This document shows positions 1-9,417 of a stretch of DNA of 64,000 nt, in pieces. Both the position numbers and the translations under genes were made by a program. Origin of the DNA: Bacteroidota bacterium (GTDB taxonomy: Bacteria; Bacteroidota; Ignavibacteria; Ignavibacteriales; Melioribacteraceae); contig JAEWUC010000008.1 in assembly GCA_023397505.1 (NCBI GenBank), positions 248,001-312,000 of the forward strand, written 5' to 3'. A model generated the notes under the pieces. That model worked only from the letters and a program-made list of their open reading frames with translations, did not search any database and had not been told where the DNA came from. Positions within the stretch are counted from its first letter, which is position 1, and the number at the start of each line of letters is the position of its first letter.

Positions 1-677
1 CTTTCTTTTTCCGGCAATAAATATAATTGACCGAATACATATCCGGCAGCCATCACGCCAATCCATGGAACAAGCGGGTATGTAATCCAAAAAATCCCGT
101 TTTCACCAAACGTTATTATTCCTTCCTCGTGGAGAAACAACCAAAGCCATCTGAATGAGCCAAGTTCATCTGCTTTAATTCCGTCAAAGGTATTGTGAAA
201 TAATATCATCCCAATTCCAAACAAAGCAATCCATTTATTCGGCAGATAAATCAATACTGAAAGTACAATCATTGAAATACCGAGCGCCCAAATTACTTGA
301 ACCCACGAGTAAGAATAATCCCAATTAAACTGCCAGCCCCAACGCACAAGAGTAAACTCAAGAAATACAAGCCACAATCCGCGTGTAAAAAGAAATTTTG
401 ACAAATCATTTTTTGATGGTGCGCGCTGTCCGTAAAGAAATGCAGAGGTGCCCGCAAGAAATACAAACACCGGTGCACAAATATGTGTAATCCATCTTGT
501 GAAAAAATATCCCGCATTTGTCTGGGTTAGATCAACGGGATTAAAATGAACAATTGAAAAAAAGTCGCGAGTATGGTCGAGCGCCATTAACACTATTACA
601 ATACCGCGCAGTAAATCAATCGATTCAACTCTGCTTTGGGTTTTTAACCCGGCAAATAAATTTTTTATTGTATCCAT
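1..677 (-). CDS. DUF1624/HGSNAT-type membrane protein (partial)
   Basis: The 3' part of this gene lies beyond base 1, so only about the first 225 residues are visible. The start is the ATG at 677 on the minus strand. The N-terminus reads SIDLLRGIVIVLMALDHTRD, the signature of the DUF1624 / heparan-alpha-glucosaminide N-acetyltransferase catalytic family, polytopic membrane proteins thought to move acyl groups across the membrane. Several hydrophobic helices follow, with a conserved ITHICAPVFVFLAGTSAF stretch. It is divergent from the Nramp-like gene at 856. The substrate cannot be inferred from the sequence. Confidence 0.8.
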   Translation of the reverse strand, partial: MDTIKNLFAGLKTQSRVESIDLLRGIVIVLMALDHTRDFFSIVHFNPVDLTQTNAGYFFTRWITHICAPVFVFLAGTSAFLYGQRAPSKNDLSKFLFTRGLWLVFLEFTLVRWGWQFNWDYSYSWVQVIWALGISMIVLSVLIYLPNKWIALFGIGMILFHNTFDGIKADELGSFRWLWLFLHEEGIITFGENGIFWITYPLVPWIGVMAAGYVFGQLYLLPEKE

Positions 678-855
678 TTTACCCTTTCGGATATAATTTA
701 TTTTACGGTGAAGAAAATGCCCGTGGTGATGTGAATGCAAAACTTGAAAATTATTTTTTTACATCAAAGAAAAAAAATAATGATTATGTATTTGGAGACT
801 TTTCTTATTTTCAAAAATCAAAACGTACTATAAAAGGCAGTTCCTTAAAATCATC

Positions 856-2127
856 ATGAATAAAAACTTATTAAAATATATCGGTCCCGGGTTGGTAATT
901 GCGGCAACGGGGGTTGGTGCAGGCGATTTGGCGGGCGGTGCTTTTGCCGGGAGTAAATTGGGTCTCGCGGTGTTGTGGGCGGTTTTACTCGGCGCGTTTT
1001 TGAAATATGTAATAAACGAAGGACTCGCGCGTTACCAGCTTGCAACCGGTTCAACTATTCTCGAAGGATTATTTTCGAAATTCGGTAAACCGGTAGAAAT
1101 AATTTTTCTTGTCTATTTAATAATATGGTCTTTTGCCGTCGGTTTGGCAATGATAAGCGCTTGCGGCGTCGCAGCTCACGCGTTGATTCCAATAATGAAA
1201 ACTCCCGAAGAAGGAAAAATATTTTGGGGAATAATTCATAGTCTTATCGGATTATTAATAGTTTGGCGGGGAAATTACAACTCTTTTGAAAAAATTATGA
1301 GCATACTGGTTGCGCTGATGTTTGTCTCGGTAATCGCAACAGCAATATTAATTAAGCCGGATTATTATGCAATTCTTAATGGAATATTTATTCCATCAAT
1401 TCCAAAATACATTTCTCCCGAAGGAACCGAGCAAGGTATTGTTTGGACTTTGGCATTAATGGGCGGGGTCGGGGGAACATTGACAATATTAAGTTACGGC
1501 TATTGGATTCGGGAAAAAGGATGGACGGCCGCTAAGTTCTTAAAAACATGCAGAATAGATCTCGCCGTTGCATACGGGTTCACGGCTTTGTTCGGAATGG
1601 CTATGATTATTATTTCATCGCAGATTAATCTGGATAAAGAAAGCAGCGCAAGACTTGTTATTAATTTATCGGCAAAGTTAAAAGAAACAACCGGTATTGC
1701 AGGCAGTTTGATCTTTCTATTCGGAGCGTGGGCCGCTGTGTTTACAAGTCTGCTCGGCGTTTGGCAATCTGTACCGTACATGTTTGCCGATTTTTGGAAT
1801 ATGTTCACTTCAAAAGATAAAACCAAGGCGGCGTTGGAGGTGAGTGCGAAACAGAAATCATACAGGATTTATTTAGCTGCACTTGCGTTGTTGCCGATGG
1901 CTGGACTTGCATATAAGTTTGTCGCAATTCAAAAGGCATATTCTGTACTCGGCTCGCTTGTAATCCCGCTTGTTTCACTTGCGCTTCTTTTGTTAAATAG
2001 GAAAAGAGAAGTAAACAATTATTCGAATAAGCTGATTACAGATATAATACTAGTACTTACGATTTTATTTTTTATTTACATCGGTCTTCCTGAAATACTC
2101 GGCAACTCGAAAGGATTTTTTGGTTAA
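856..2127 (+). CDS. Nramp-family divalent metal transporter, divergent clade
   Basis: Polytopic inner-membrane protein of 423 residues with about eleven hydrophobic segments and an opening KYIGPGLVIAATGVGAGDLA typical of the Nramp (SLC11) fold. The canonical metal-binding DPGN motif of helix 1 is replaced by GAGD, and no MPH motif is seen in the helix-6 region, where WTLALMGGVGGTLTILSYG stands. It therefore belongs to an Nramp-related clade whose ion is uncertain. The ATG at 856 has no good Shine-Dalgarno sequence, but the family motif begins only eight residues later, which fixes the start closely. No riboswitch-like structure was recognised upstream. Confidence 0.85.
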   Translation: MNKNLLKYIGPGLVIAATGVGAGDLAGGAFAGSKLGLAVLWAVLLGAFLKYVINEGLARYQLATGSTILEGLFSKFGKPVEIIFLVYLIIWSFAVGLAMISACGVAAHALIPIMKTPEEGKIFWGIIHSLIGLLIVWRGNYNSFEKIMSILVALMFVSVIATAILIKPDYYAILNGIFIPSIPKYISPEGTEQGIVWTLALMGGVGGTLTILSYGYWIREKGWTAAKFLKTCRIDLAVAYGFTALFGMAMIIISSQINLDKESSARLVINLSAKLKETTGIAGSLIFLFGAWAAVFTSLLGVWQSVPYMFADFWNMFTSKDKTKAALEVSAKQKSYRIYLAALALLPMAGLAYKFVAIQKAYSVLGSLVIPLVSLALLLLNRKREVNNYSNKLITDIILVLTILFFIYIGLPEILGNSKGFFG

Positions 2128-2392
2128 GATATTTCATACCTGAAACGATCAATATAAACCGCAAGTCGAAAGAAATAAAGCATGCTTTATATTCTTGCCT
2201 CGCTACTTCAAACAAGTGAAACGAAACAGAATTTGACCGGTTTGGATTATAATCAACCCGGTTGTCAATTGTATTCCACAAGTAAATAACTTTATTAACG
2301 CTTTCATCTGTTCGGGTTTTTCTTTCGTCGTTTGTATTATTATATGGGATCGGAAAGTGTTTGGTATTGTCAATTTATTTACGGGAAAAAAC

Positions 2393-3436
2393 ATGAAAAT
2401 AATCTTAATAGCTTTGCTGCCTTTGTATGTTTTTCTATTTATTGTTTTTGCAGCAGCATGTGCCGAAAATTCAATTGCAGAAAACGACACGGGAATACTC
2501 AAAGATGCATTCCAAAATGCAGGTGAAATTCCCGGGATTAAAAGTCTTGTAATTTCAAAAGACGGAGAAATTATAAAAGAACAATATTGGCATACAGGCG
2601 GACCCGGTAAGCCGCACGACGTTCGTTCCGTTACAAAAAGTGTTATGTCGTTGTTAATAGGCATCGCAATTGATAAAGGATTTATAACATCGGCAGAGGA
2701 AACTATCGGCAAATACTTAAAACAAGTTGTCCCGGATATGAAGGAACAATATTCATCCGTTAAAATAAAACATCTTCTTACAATGAGCGGCGGTTTTTCA
2801 GGCAACGAACTTGCAGTTCCTTCCGAATATATTGTGTGGTTTAACTCGGCCAACCAGGTTAATTATATTTTGAATAAACCTATTGTAGCTCAGCCCGGGC
2901 AGACATTTAGATACAATTCCGGCGCACTGCATCTTTTATCGGTAATACTATCAGTTGCAACAAATATGAGCACTCAAGAATTTGCAAAACAATATTTGTT
3001 TGGTCCTTTGGGAATAGCACAAAGCTATTGGGAAAAAGATAAACAGGGATATAATAACGGCGGGGCTGGTTTGAACATAACTCCGCACGATATGATAAAA
3101 ATAGGGCAATTGATTTTAAACCGCGGCGAGTTTAACGGGAATAGAATTATATCGAAAGATTGGATTGACAAAACAATTCAAACAAATATTTCTACGAACA
3201 ATGCGCAGCCGTACGGACCCGGTTACGGCTTCTGCTGGTGGACGGGACAAAACAGCAAAGGAAATTATGCTTTTGCAAACGGCTACGGCGGACAGTTTAT
3301 TGTTGTGTTCCCGGCTTTGAACTTGGTTGTTACGGCTACAAACGAATGGAATAATGTCAGCTCTTCGAGCGCTAATAATAACTGGATGCAAACCCTGGAT
3401 TTAATAATGAATCAAATTGTGCCGGAGGTTGATTAA
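2393..3436 (+). CDS. Serine hydrolase, beta-lactamase (class C)/esterase family
   Basis: About 347 residues from the ATG at 2393. That start places a hydrophobic signal segment (IILIALLPLYVFLFIVFAAAC) at the N-terminus; the AAAC could be a weak lipobox. The SxxK catalytic motif is SVTK (residues 79-82), followed by a YNS motif in RYNSGA and a GYGG motif near the C-terminus in place of KTG. These are the three elements of the penicillin-binding-protein-like serine hydrolase fold. It is probably a periplasmic esterase, amidase or peptidase. An in-frame upstream start at 2357 would put charged residues ahead of the signal and is less likely. Confidence 0.85.
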   Translation: MKIILIALLPLYVFLFIVFAAACAENSIAENDTGILKDAFQNAGEIPGIKSLVISKDGEIIKEQYWHTGGPGKPHDVRSVTKSVMSLLIGIAIDKGFITSAEETIGKYLKQVVPDMKEQYSSVKIKHLLTMSGGFSGNELAVPSEYIVWFNSANQVNYILNKPIVAQPGQTFRYNSGALHLLSVILSVATNMSTQEFAKQYLFGPLGIAQSYWEKDKQGYNNGGAGLNITPHDMIKIGQLILNRGEFNGNRIISKDWIDKTIQTNISTNNAQPYGPGYGFCWWTGQNSKGNYAFANGYGGQFIVVFPALNLVVTATNEWNNVSSSSANNNWMQTLDLIMNQIVPEVD

Positions 3437-3632
3437 CTGAAAAACATATGCTATGCCTCGTCTCTGCAAAATAAAATGTTATGGAATTTTAGGTCGGATT
3501 TTATGAATTTGTAAACGGGATTTGATCCTCTCGCTCCCCATCCGGCTGAAAGCGCCGAAACCAAATAAAAGAAATTGTTATTTCCAAATCGTATATTAAC
3601 AGTAGAAAATTAATATAAACATCCTACAGAAC

Positions 3633-5237
3633 ATGGCAGTACAACTAAGACTATTCGAACCCGGTGATTTTTTAACTCTTAAAGAAGCAAGTGAGTGGGC
3701 TTCGGAACATCTTAAAAAGAATGTTACCGCTTCTAATATTGCGTATCTCATCAATTATGGTAGAATTCATAAATACGGCGAAAATGGAAACGCATGTATC
3801 TCAAAGAAAGATTTAATTGAATACTATAAATCATATAATGGAAAAAGAGAAATTAATTGGAAGGATAAATTAGGAGACGATTTAAATTGGACTTTATCCT
3901 TTGATGAATGCACGGAAACCGAAACAACAAAGCATGTTCATCGTCTTCATCCATATAAAGGAAAATTTATACCGCAGCTGGTTGAATACTTTCTTGATAA
4001 TCATGAAGATAATTTCAAAAAGGAAACCTACTTCGAGAAAGATGATATTATTATTGATCCTTTTTGTGGAAGCGGAACAACTCTTGTTCAAGCAAATGAA
4101 CTTGGCTTAAATGCTATCGGGATAGATATTTCTTACTTTAATTCATTTGTTTCCAATTGTAAGATTAATAAATATGATTTAATTGATCTTGAAAAGGAAG
4201 CTATTCGCATTACTCTTTCATTAAAAAAATACTTACAGAATCATCAGACCCCGGAGTTTGAACAAAAACTATTAGAGCAACTCAATAAGTTTAATAACAA
4301 ATACTTTCCCAGTCCGGAGTACAAAAGAAAATTAAACAAAGGTGAAATTGACGAAAACAAATATGCCTTAGCTAAAGAAAAGTTGTTTTTGCCGGTTTAT
4401 GAAATGATGGTTGAAGAATACGAGATTAAATTAAAGCAAAAAAGTACTAAAACGTTTTTGGATAAATGGTATATACAACATGTTCGTGATGAAATAGATT
4501 TTGTTTACTCCCAAATAGAGTCTTTAAAAGATTCTAAAACAAAGGATATATTAAAAGTAATTCTTAGCAGAACAATTCGTTCTTGCCGTGCTACAACACA
4601 TTCAGATTTGGCAACACTTTTAGAACCAATAACAACAACATATTACTGTCATAAACACGGTAAAATATGTAAACCCCTTTTCTCAATTCTCAAATGGTGG
4701 GAAACCTATTCGCTGGATACAATTAAAAGACTTGGTGAGTTTGATAAGTTAAGAACAGAAACAAAACAAGTTTGTTTGGTTGGAGACAGCAGGGAAATTG
4801 ATTTAATAAAAGAACTTGATAAAGTAGATAAAAAATTTGCTTCGCTTGTAAAGAACAAAAAAATAAAGGGAATATTTTCCAGCCCGCCGTATGTTGGACT
4901 TATTGATTACCACGAGCAGCACGCTTATGCATACGATCTTTTCGGTTTCCCAAGAAACGATGAGTTAGAGATAGGTCCTTTATTTAAAGGAAAAGGGAAA
5001 GAGGCAAAAGAATCTTATATAAACGGTATATCCTCTGTATTGCTGAATATGAAAAAATATTTTACTGAAGACTATAATGTTTTTCTTGTTGCCAACGATA
5101 GAAACAATTTATATCCTTCTATTGCAGAAAAAGCCGGAATGAAAATTGTGCAACAGTTTAAACGACCGGTTTTGAATAGAACCGAAAAAGATAAAACTGC
5201 TTACTCTGAAATAATATTTCATTTAATAAAAGAATAA
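3633..5237 (+). CDS. DNA methyltransferase (N4/N6 amino-MTase) of a type II R-M system
   Basis: 534 residues. Residues 1-70 resemble an excisionase/MerR-like helix-turn-helix (LTLKEASEWA...ISKKDLIEYY). A conserved HRLHPYKGKFIPQL block at 103-116 precedes motif I, DPFCGSGTT (142-150), which binds S-adenosylmethionine. Catalytic motif IV is SPPY (417-420). SPPY is commonest in N4-cytosine enzymes. About 270 residues separate motif I from motif IV, leaving room for a target-recognition region. It is the first gene of an operon with the AIPR protein (2-base gap) and the TdeIII-type nuclease, so it presumably protects host DNA. The cassette is visibly more AT-rich than its neighbours, suggesting transfer. 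Confidence 0.9.
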   Translation: MAVQLRLFEPGDFLTLKEASEWASEHLKKNVTASNIAYLINYGRIHKYGENGNACISKKDLIEYYKSYNGKREINWKDKLGDDLNWTLSFDECTETETTKHVHRLHPYKGKFIPQLVEYFLDNHEDNFKKETYFEKDDIIIDPFCGSGTTLVQANELGLNAIGIDISYFNSFVSNCKINKYDLIDLEKEAIRITLSLKKYLQNHQTPEFEQKLLEQLNKFNNKYFPSPEYKRKLNKGEIDENKYALAKEKLFLPVYEMMVEEYEIKLKQKSTKTFLDKWYIQHVRDEIDFVYSQIESLKDSKTKDILKVILSRTIRSCRATTHSDLATLLEPITTTYYCHKHGKICKPLFSILKWWETYSLDTIKRLGEFDKLRTETKQVCLVGDSREIDLIKELDKVDKKFASLVKNKKIKGIFSSPPYVGLIDYHEQHAYAYDLFGFPRNDELEIGPLFKGKGKEAKESYINGISSVLLNMKKYFTEDYNVFLVANDRNNLYPSIAEKAGMKIVQQFKRPVLNRTEKDKTAYSEIIFHLIKE

Positions 5238-5239
5238 AT

Positions 5240-7096
5240 ATGAATCCAAGATTAGAAGGAATCGTAGAAAGGTTTGCTGAAAACAAAGGTTTGTCAGGTG
5301 ATTTATCTCTAAAATATGAACACTTTGCCAATTATATCATTTTGCGAGATGAGTATTTTAAATTGAACGATTGTTACCCTTATGAAAGCAATATTGACAA
5401 ACAATTATTGGAACATATCGATTTCGGTAGAAATAGAACTGAAAGTATTGATGGTTTCTTTTGTATCATTCAGGATTCATCTAACATAATCCATATAGAC
5501 ACAAAAGAAGATGAAATAATAGATTGGATAAAAACCAAAACAAACATACGTTTTAATGTTATCTTAATACAAACAAAGAAAAGTAGTTTAGATACTAAGA
5601 ATCTAACCGACCTGGTAGTTATTCTTAATTCACATTACGATGAACAACCAAATTGGAAATGTTTTTTTGACTTTAAAAAAATTGTTGGTTTGTTGATGAA
5701 AGAAAAACAGCGATTTGATATAGGGTTTACATTAATATATGCTTTAGGTGGAAAAAAAGATCCTGAATTGTATAAGTCTCCTAACTTTATTTATAAAGTT
5801 GATACTCTTAAAAAAACTATGAAAGAATTCTTTTGGATTGATGATGAGTCGAAATTAAATATAAATTTCTATGACGGAGCAGACATAATAAATTTATATG
5901 AAACACAATCAAAAATAATGCAAGCCGTTGATAAAATTGTCGATTTAAGTTTGATGACAAGATTAGAGAAATGCGGAAGTCTAGCTGGAATGCGATTATG
6001 TACTATAACAGTTAAAGAGTTTAAAAAAATTATTTATGATTTCGAGAGTAAAAGACCATATCAACTATATGAATATAATGTTCGTCATAGTCTCGACAAA
6101 ACACCAGTAAATGAGAAAATTACTGAAACTCTGCGAAGCGAAAGTGAAAACATCAAGTTTCCACTTTTAAATAATGGTGTTACAATAATAGTTGATTCTA
6201 TGGTTATAAAAGGGGACAATACTTTAGAATTAAAAAACATTAGAATTGTTAATGGTTGTCAGACATCTCATACAATATTAAAAAATTGTATTTCAACAGA
6301 CATTTATGACCATATTGTGATACCGATAAAAATTATCGAAACTCAAAATGAGGATATACTCAGTGAAATTACTTTCTCTAGTAATAATCAGAATTCTATA
6401 CAAGCCGAAAATTTGATATCTCTTGATAAAAATATTATGCTTTTGGAAAAGGCATATAATGATTTTAATTTAACAAATGAAAGAACACTAAAAGCAAAGT
6501 ATTATTTCGAAAGACGACAGGGCCAACACCATTCAATCGACAGAAGATATGTTGTTGATATACCTGAACAATCGAGAGATTTTGTTTCTATTTGGTTAAG
6601 AAAACCACATATGCCACTGCAATATAAAGATCAAACCTTATCTGAATTTAGGATGATTATTAATAGTTTTGTTGATGAAAAGCGATTTGCATTTTTTAAA
6701 CTATGTATTTTATCCGGAATTCTTTGGTGTAAGTTATATGACTTAATAAAAGCAAAATATGAAATTTATGAACCAGGGAGGTACCATATTCTTTGTTCGA
6801 TCGTCTATGATAAGTTACAAAACCTTTATAAATCTTCGAACGTTTTATTAGCAGATGATTTTCAAAGAATGTCATTCGTTTTGTCAAAGATTGAAGAATC
6901 AGAAAGTGAATTAATATTATTTATGAATTCCGAAACTGAGTTAAATAAATCTGTAGAAAAAGTTTGTTCAATAATAGATTCTATTGAAGACCTATCAAAA
7001 AGTGCAAAGGGTAGAATTCATTATAGAAAATTTTATCCCGTTAAGATTATTGATGAAATATTAAAAAAAATAGATAATAAAAATGGTACTGAATAA
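5240..7096 (+). CDS. AIPR-family (abortive infection phage resistance) protein
   Basis: 618 residues. The family signature is clear in the middle: YEYNVRHSL (278-286), NNGVTI (311-316) and IVNGCQTSHTI (336-346), as in AIPR proteins (PF10592), often found beside restriction-modification genes and implicated in phage defence. It starts two bases after the methyltransferase stop and overlaps the nuclease gene by 14 bases, so the three are almost certainly co-transcribed and translationally coupled. The N-terminal 250 residues show no motif I can name. The molecular activity of the family is poorly defined; a role in controlling or adding to restriction is inference from position. Confidence 0.85.
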   Translation: MNPRLEGIVERFAENKGLSGDLSLKYEHFANYIILRDEYFKLNDCYPYESNIDKQLLEHIDFGRNRTESIDGFFCIIQDSSNIIHIDTKEDEIIDWIKTKTNIRFNVILIQTKKSSLDTKNLTDLVVILNSHYDEQPNWKCFFDFKKIVGLLMKEKQRFDIGFTLIYALGGKKDPELYKSPNFIYKVDTLKKTMKEFFWIDDESKLNINFYDGADIINLYETQSKIMQAVDKIVDLSLMTRLEKCGSLAGMRLCTITVKEFKKIIYDFESKRPYQLYEYNVRHSLDKTPVNEKITETLRSESENIKFPLLNNGVTIIVDSMVIKGDNTLELKNIRIVNGCQTSHTILKNCISTDIYDHIVIPIKIIETQNEDILSEITFSSNNQNSIQAENLISLDKNIMLLEKAYNDFNLTNERTLKAKYYFERRQGQHHSIDRRYVVDIPEQSRDFVSIWLRKPHMPLQYKDQTLSEFRMIINSFVDEKRFAFFKLCILSGILWCKLYDLIKAKYEIYEPGRYHILCSIVYDKLQNLYKSSNVLLADDFQRMSFVLSKIEESESELILFMNSETELNKSVEKVCSIIDSIEDLSKSAKGRIHYRKFYPVKIIDEILKKIDNKNGTE

Positions 7097-7859
7097 TACT
7101 CTAAAATCAGGGATTGTATCAATATTAAAAAAGAGTTTAAGAAATAAGTTTTCAACTCATAACCCGGAGCCAGCATCAATGCCTTTTCATACTCGGTTAC
7201 TTGGCAAAGATAGGCTTGCACTTTACCAATTTATTCACTCATTAAATACAAACTTTGGCATAACCATATTTGAACCGGTTGCTATAAAATTAGCTGAGAA
7301 CAGATTTAAAGTTGCAGAGAAACAACACACGGCCGGTAATCAAATAAGCGAAGACGCTCAACATGCAATACAACGCATAATTGATAAACTTACAACAGCA
7401 GAAACTTCTCCAAATAAAATTGAAGAAATAGAAATCATTAGAAAAGTTTGTCAATCCGGCAGCATTCAAAAGGTTAAGCCAACTAAAGTTGATTTGTATC
7501 TTGAAAGTAATTCGGGAGAATTATTTCTCATTGATCTTAAAACAGCTAAACCAAATGCTGGTGAATTCAAAGGTTTCAAAAGAACATTACTTGAGTGGGC
7601 AGGTGTTGTTTTATATAACAATCCTAAAGCAAAAGTGAATACATTACTCGCTATCCCTTATAATCCTTATGAACCAGAACCGTACAACAGATGGACAATG
7701 CGCGGAATGATTGATCTTGAACATGAATTAAAAGTTGCAAAAGAGTTCTGGGATTTCCTTGGCGGTGAAGGTGCATATGAAGATTTATTGGATTGTTTTG
7801 AAAAAGTTGGCATCGAAATGAGAGAAGAAATAGATGAGTACTTCTCCCGGTTTAAATAA
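7083..7859 (+). CDS. TdeIII-family type II restriction endonuclease
   Basis: 258 residues. Resembles the TdeIII/MjaII restriction endonuclease family in HTRLLGKDRLALYQF (36-50) and FEPVAIKLAENRF, with a PD-(D/E)xK nuclease core: VDLYL with Asp137, then FLIDLKTAKPN with Asp151 and Lys153. From memory, characterised relatives recognise GGNCC; whether this enzyme does so is untested. Full length for the family, with no break seen. The start lies inside the end of the AIPR gene (14-base overlap in another frame). Together with the methyltransferase at 3633 it forms a complete restriction-modification pair with the AIPR gene between its two enzymes. Confidence 0.88.
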   Translation: MVLNNTLKSGIVSILKKSLRNKFSTHNPEPASMPFHTRLLGKDRLALYQFIHSLNTNFGITIFEPVAIKLAENRFKVAEKQHTAGNQISEDAQHAIQRIIDKLTTAETSPNKIEEIEIIRKVCQSGSIQKVKPTKVDLYLESNSGELFLIDLKTAKPNAGEFKGFKRTLLEWAGVVLYNNPKAKVNTLLAIPYNPYEPEPYNRWTMRGMIDLEHELKVAKEFWDFLGGEGAYEDLLDCFEKVGIEMREEIDEYFSRFK

Positions 7860-8090
7860 AATCCCCTTTCCTTTTTAAAACCACTTTGTTAAGTTGCGGT
7901 GTGCGGTAGGGCGTTGACTTCTGTAATTACACATCCCTAAAAACAAAACAGTTAATAACCCGAATACTTTTCCGGATTCCATTACTGCGGATTTCCTATT
8001 TGATATTGTTTAGGAATTAATTGCGCGTAAACCGGTTTTAATACCGTTGTGCGCATTAAATAAACAAACATCAATTAAAAAGGAGGACAT

Positions 8091-8579
8091 ATGCCCGCAG
8101 AAAACCGCGTATCAATTGTTATTACTCCCGAAGACCAAGCAGCAGTAAATCAAGCGATCGTAACGATCAGAGAAAAATTATTACCGTATTTGATTGCATT
8201 AACGCCTTCCGAAAGAAAAGAATTACCGAAGATGAGCGACAAAACAATTCCGTTTGTAAACAAAGCATTAAACTATGCCGTAAGCAACCCGGAATTTATG
8301 CCGCCGTATCTTCAATTAAGCGAATTGAATAAAGATGTGAGCGCGGTTAATACATTGAATGTTTTTCATAATCAACTTGAGCAGGTAGCAACAGGATTGG
8401 ACGATACAATGATGCTTGCCGGAAGCGAAGCATACATTGCGGCGCTTTCGTATTACAATTCAGTAAAACAGGCGGCAAAAATAAACGTGCCCAATGCAAA
8501 AACAATTTACGAAGATTTAAAAGAACGTTTTCCGCAGAAAACAATTAAACCCGAATCATTAACACCGGCAGCGGTTTAA
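8091..8579 (+). CDS. Conserved-looking hypothetical protein, 162 aa
   Basis: Preceded by a strong Shine-Dalgarno sequence (AAGGAGG ending five bases before ATG), so expression is likely high. The product is a soluble, mostly helical protein with no signal peptide, no membrane segment and no cysteine. It opens with VSIVITPEDQAAVNQAI and contains a run of short helices (LTPSERKELPKMSDKTIPFVNKAL). I do not recognise a family with confidence. It sits between the restriction cassette and the RAYT element, and its stop is 34 bases before the first palindrome. An imperfect hairpin with GCGC/GCGC ends lies in the leader at about 8022-8060. Confidence 0.75.
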   Translation: MPAENRVSIVITPEDQAAVNQAIVTIREKLLPYLIALTPSERKELPKMSDKTIPFVNKALNYAVSNPEFMPPYLQLSELNKDVSAVNTLNVFHNQLEQVATGLDDTMMLAGSEAYIAALSYYNSVKQAAKINVPNAKTIYEDLKERFPQKTIKPESLTPAAV

Positions 8580-8613
8580 ATATAATAGCAACCACATGAT
8601 ATTTTTATTGTAT

Positions 8614-8642
8614 GTAGAGACGACCCGCCGGGTCGTCTCTAC
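8614..8642. repeat. REP-type palindrome, left copy
   Basis: Perfect inverted repeat with 13-base arms (GTAGAGACGACCC and its complement) around a three-base GCC loop. The same palindrome, with loop GGC, recurs at 9346-9374 on the other side of the RAYT gene, and a shorter relative lies inside the gene at 9004. RAYT transposases are known to act on such hairpins. Confidence 0.85.
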
Positions 8643-8651
8643 GGGTCGTTG

Positions 8652-8722
8652 GGGCGATGCACCGCAATCCGGATAAAAAAATAAAAAGCAATGAGACGAT
8701 GCACCGCATCGTCTGTACGGGG
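8652..8722. repeat. Left REP doublet flanking the RAYT gene
   Basis: Two related units in tandem. The first runs CGATGCACCGCAATCCGGAT and lacks the second palindromic arm. An A-rich spacer follows. The second unit is a complete hairpin, AGACGATGC-ACC-GCATCGTCT (8694-8714), followed by GTACGG. The same half-unit, A-rich spacer and full unit occur in the same order at 9418-9484. The doublet ends just before the RAYT start codon, so it also forms the gene's leader. Confidence 0.8.
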
Positions 8723-8724
8723 GA

Positions 8725-9312
8725 ATGAATATGTTATTTAAAAATAAATACCGCGTTGAATCGACGAGATTAAAAGAATGGGATTATTCCACGCCGTGGT
8801 GGTATTATGTGACAATTGATACAAAAAACCGCATTCATTATTTCGGTAAAATTGAAAACGGGAAAATGATTTTAAATTCAATTGGAAAAATTGCAGAAGA
8901 AGAATGGATTAATAATAAAACGGTACGTGAAAATATTGATTTGGATTGTTTTATTATAATGCCAAATCACATTCATGGAATAATTATAATTAATGAATCC
9001 GTAGAGACGACCGGTTCGGTCGTCTCAAATGAAAAAAATTATCAAAACAAAAGAAAAAACGAAGCGGTTAACGCGATAGTTTCAACAACATTACAGCCAG
9101 GTTCGTTGGGATCGGTAATGGGACAATTTAAATCCGTCTGTACAAAAAGGATTCATATGTCGGGCTGTGAAAATTTTGCATGGCAAAAAGGTTTTTACGA
9201 CAGAATAATTCGTAATGAAAAAGAATTATACAATATCAGGAAGTACATAATTAATAATCCAATCAAGTGGTATTACGAAAAAAACAATGCAAGCAACACA
9301 TTTGAAATGTAA
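8725..9312 (+). CDS. REP-associated tyrosine transposase (RAYT)
   Basis: 195 residues, the usual size of this HUH (Y1 transposase-like) family. Evidence is the WWYYVTIDTKNRIHYFG start, the metal-binding HUH motif in MPNHIHGIIIIN, and a C-terminal FAWQKGFYDRIIRNEKEL block, where the tyrosine of FYDRIIR is the likely catalytic residue. It cuts and joins single-stranded REP hairpins in known relatives. The same protein type occurs at 27161. Residues 93-101 (VETTGSVVS) are encoded by a palindrome related to the flanking repeats. ATG at 8725 is used; an in-frame ATG at 8731 is equally possible, with GGGGGAA in front as the ribosome site. Confidence 0.88.
   Translation: MNMLFKNKYRVESTRLKEWDYSTPWWYYVTIDTKNRIHYFGKIENGKMILNSIGKIAEEEWINNKTVRENIDLDCFIIMPNHIHGIIIINESVETTGSVVSNEKNYQNKRKNEAVNAIVSTTLQPGSLGSVMGQFKSVCTKRIHMSGCENFAWQKGFYDRIIRNEKELYNIRKYIINNPIKWYYEKNNASNTFEM
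9004..9026. repeat. REP-like palindrome inside the RAYT coding sequence
   Basis: Inverted repeat with 10-base arms (GAGACGACCG and CGGTCGTCTC) around a GTT loop, preceded by GTA exactly as in the flanking 29-base palindromes (GTAGAGACGACC shared). It keeps the reading frame and encodes the variable loop just after the HUH strand. Confidence 0.85.
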
Positions 9313-9345
9313 TTTCATAAAAACATAACAAACAATTTCGTATTC

Positions 9346-9374
9346 GTAGAGACGACCCGGCGGGTCGTCTCTAC
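9346..9374. repeat. REP-type palindrome, right copy
   Basis: Same 13-base arms as the copy at 8614 (GTAGAGACGACCC and its complement) with loop GGC. It lies 33 bases after the RAYT stop codon. Confidence 0.85.
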
Positions 9375-9417
9375 AATATATGTTTGAAATAATACATCTG
9401 CCGAAAGAAAAATCACC

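Noticed and set aside
554..859. Plus-strand open frame ending in an ATGA overlap with the Nramp-like start
   Set aside because: Its first half runs antisense through the start of the DUF1624 gene, it has no ribosome site and no family signal, though the last 60 codons look protein-like and could be a remnant.
2203..2853. 216-codon minus-strand open frame
   Set aside because: It is antisense to the serine hydrolase at 2393, whose SxxK motif and signal peptide are clear.
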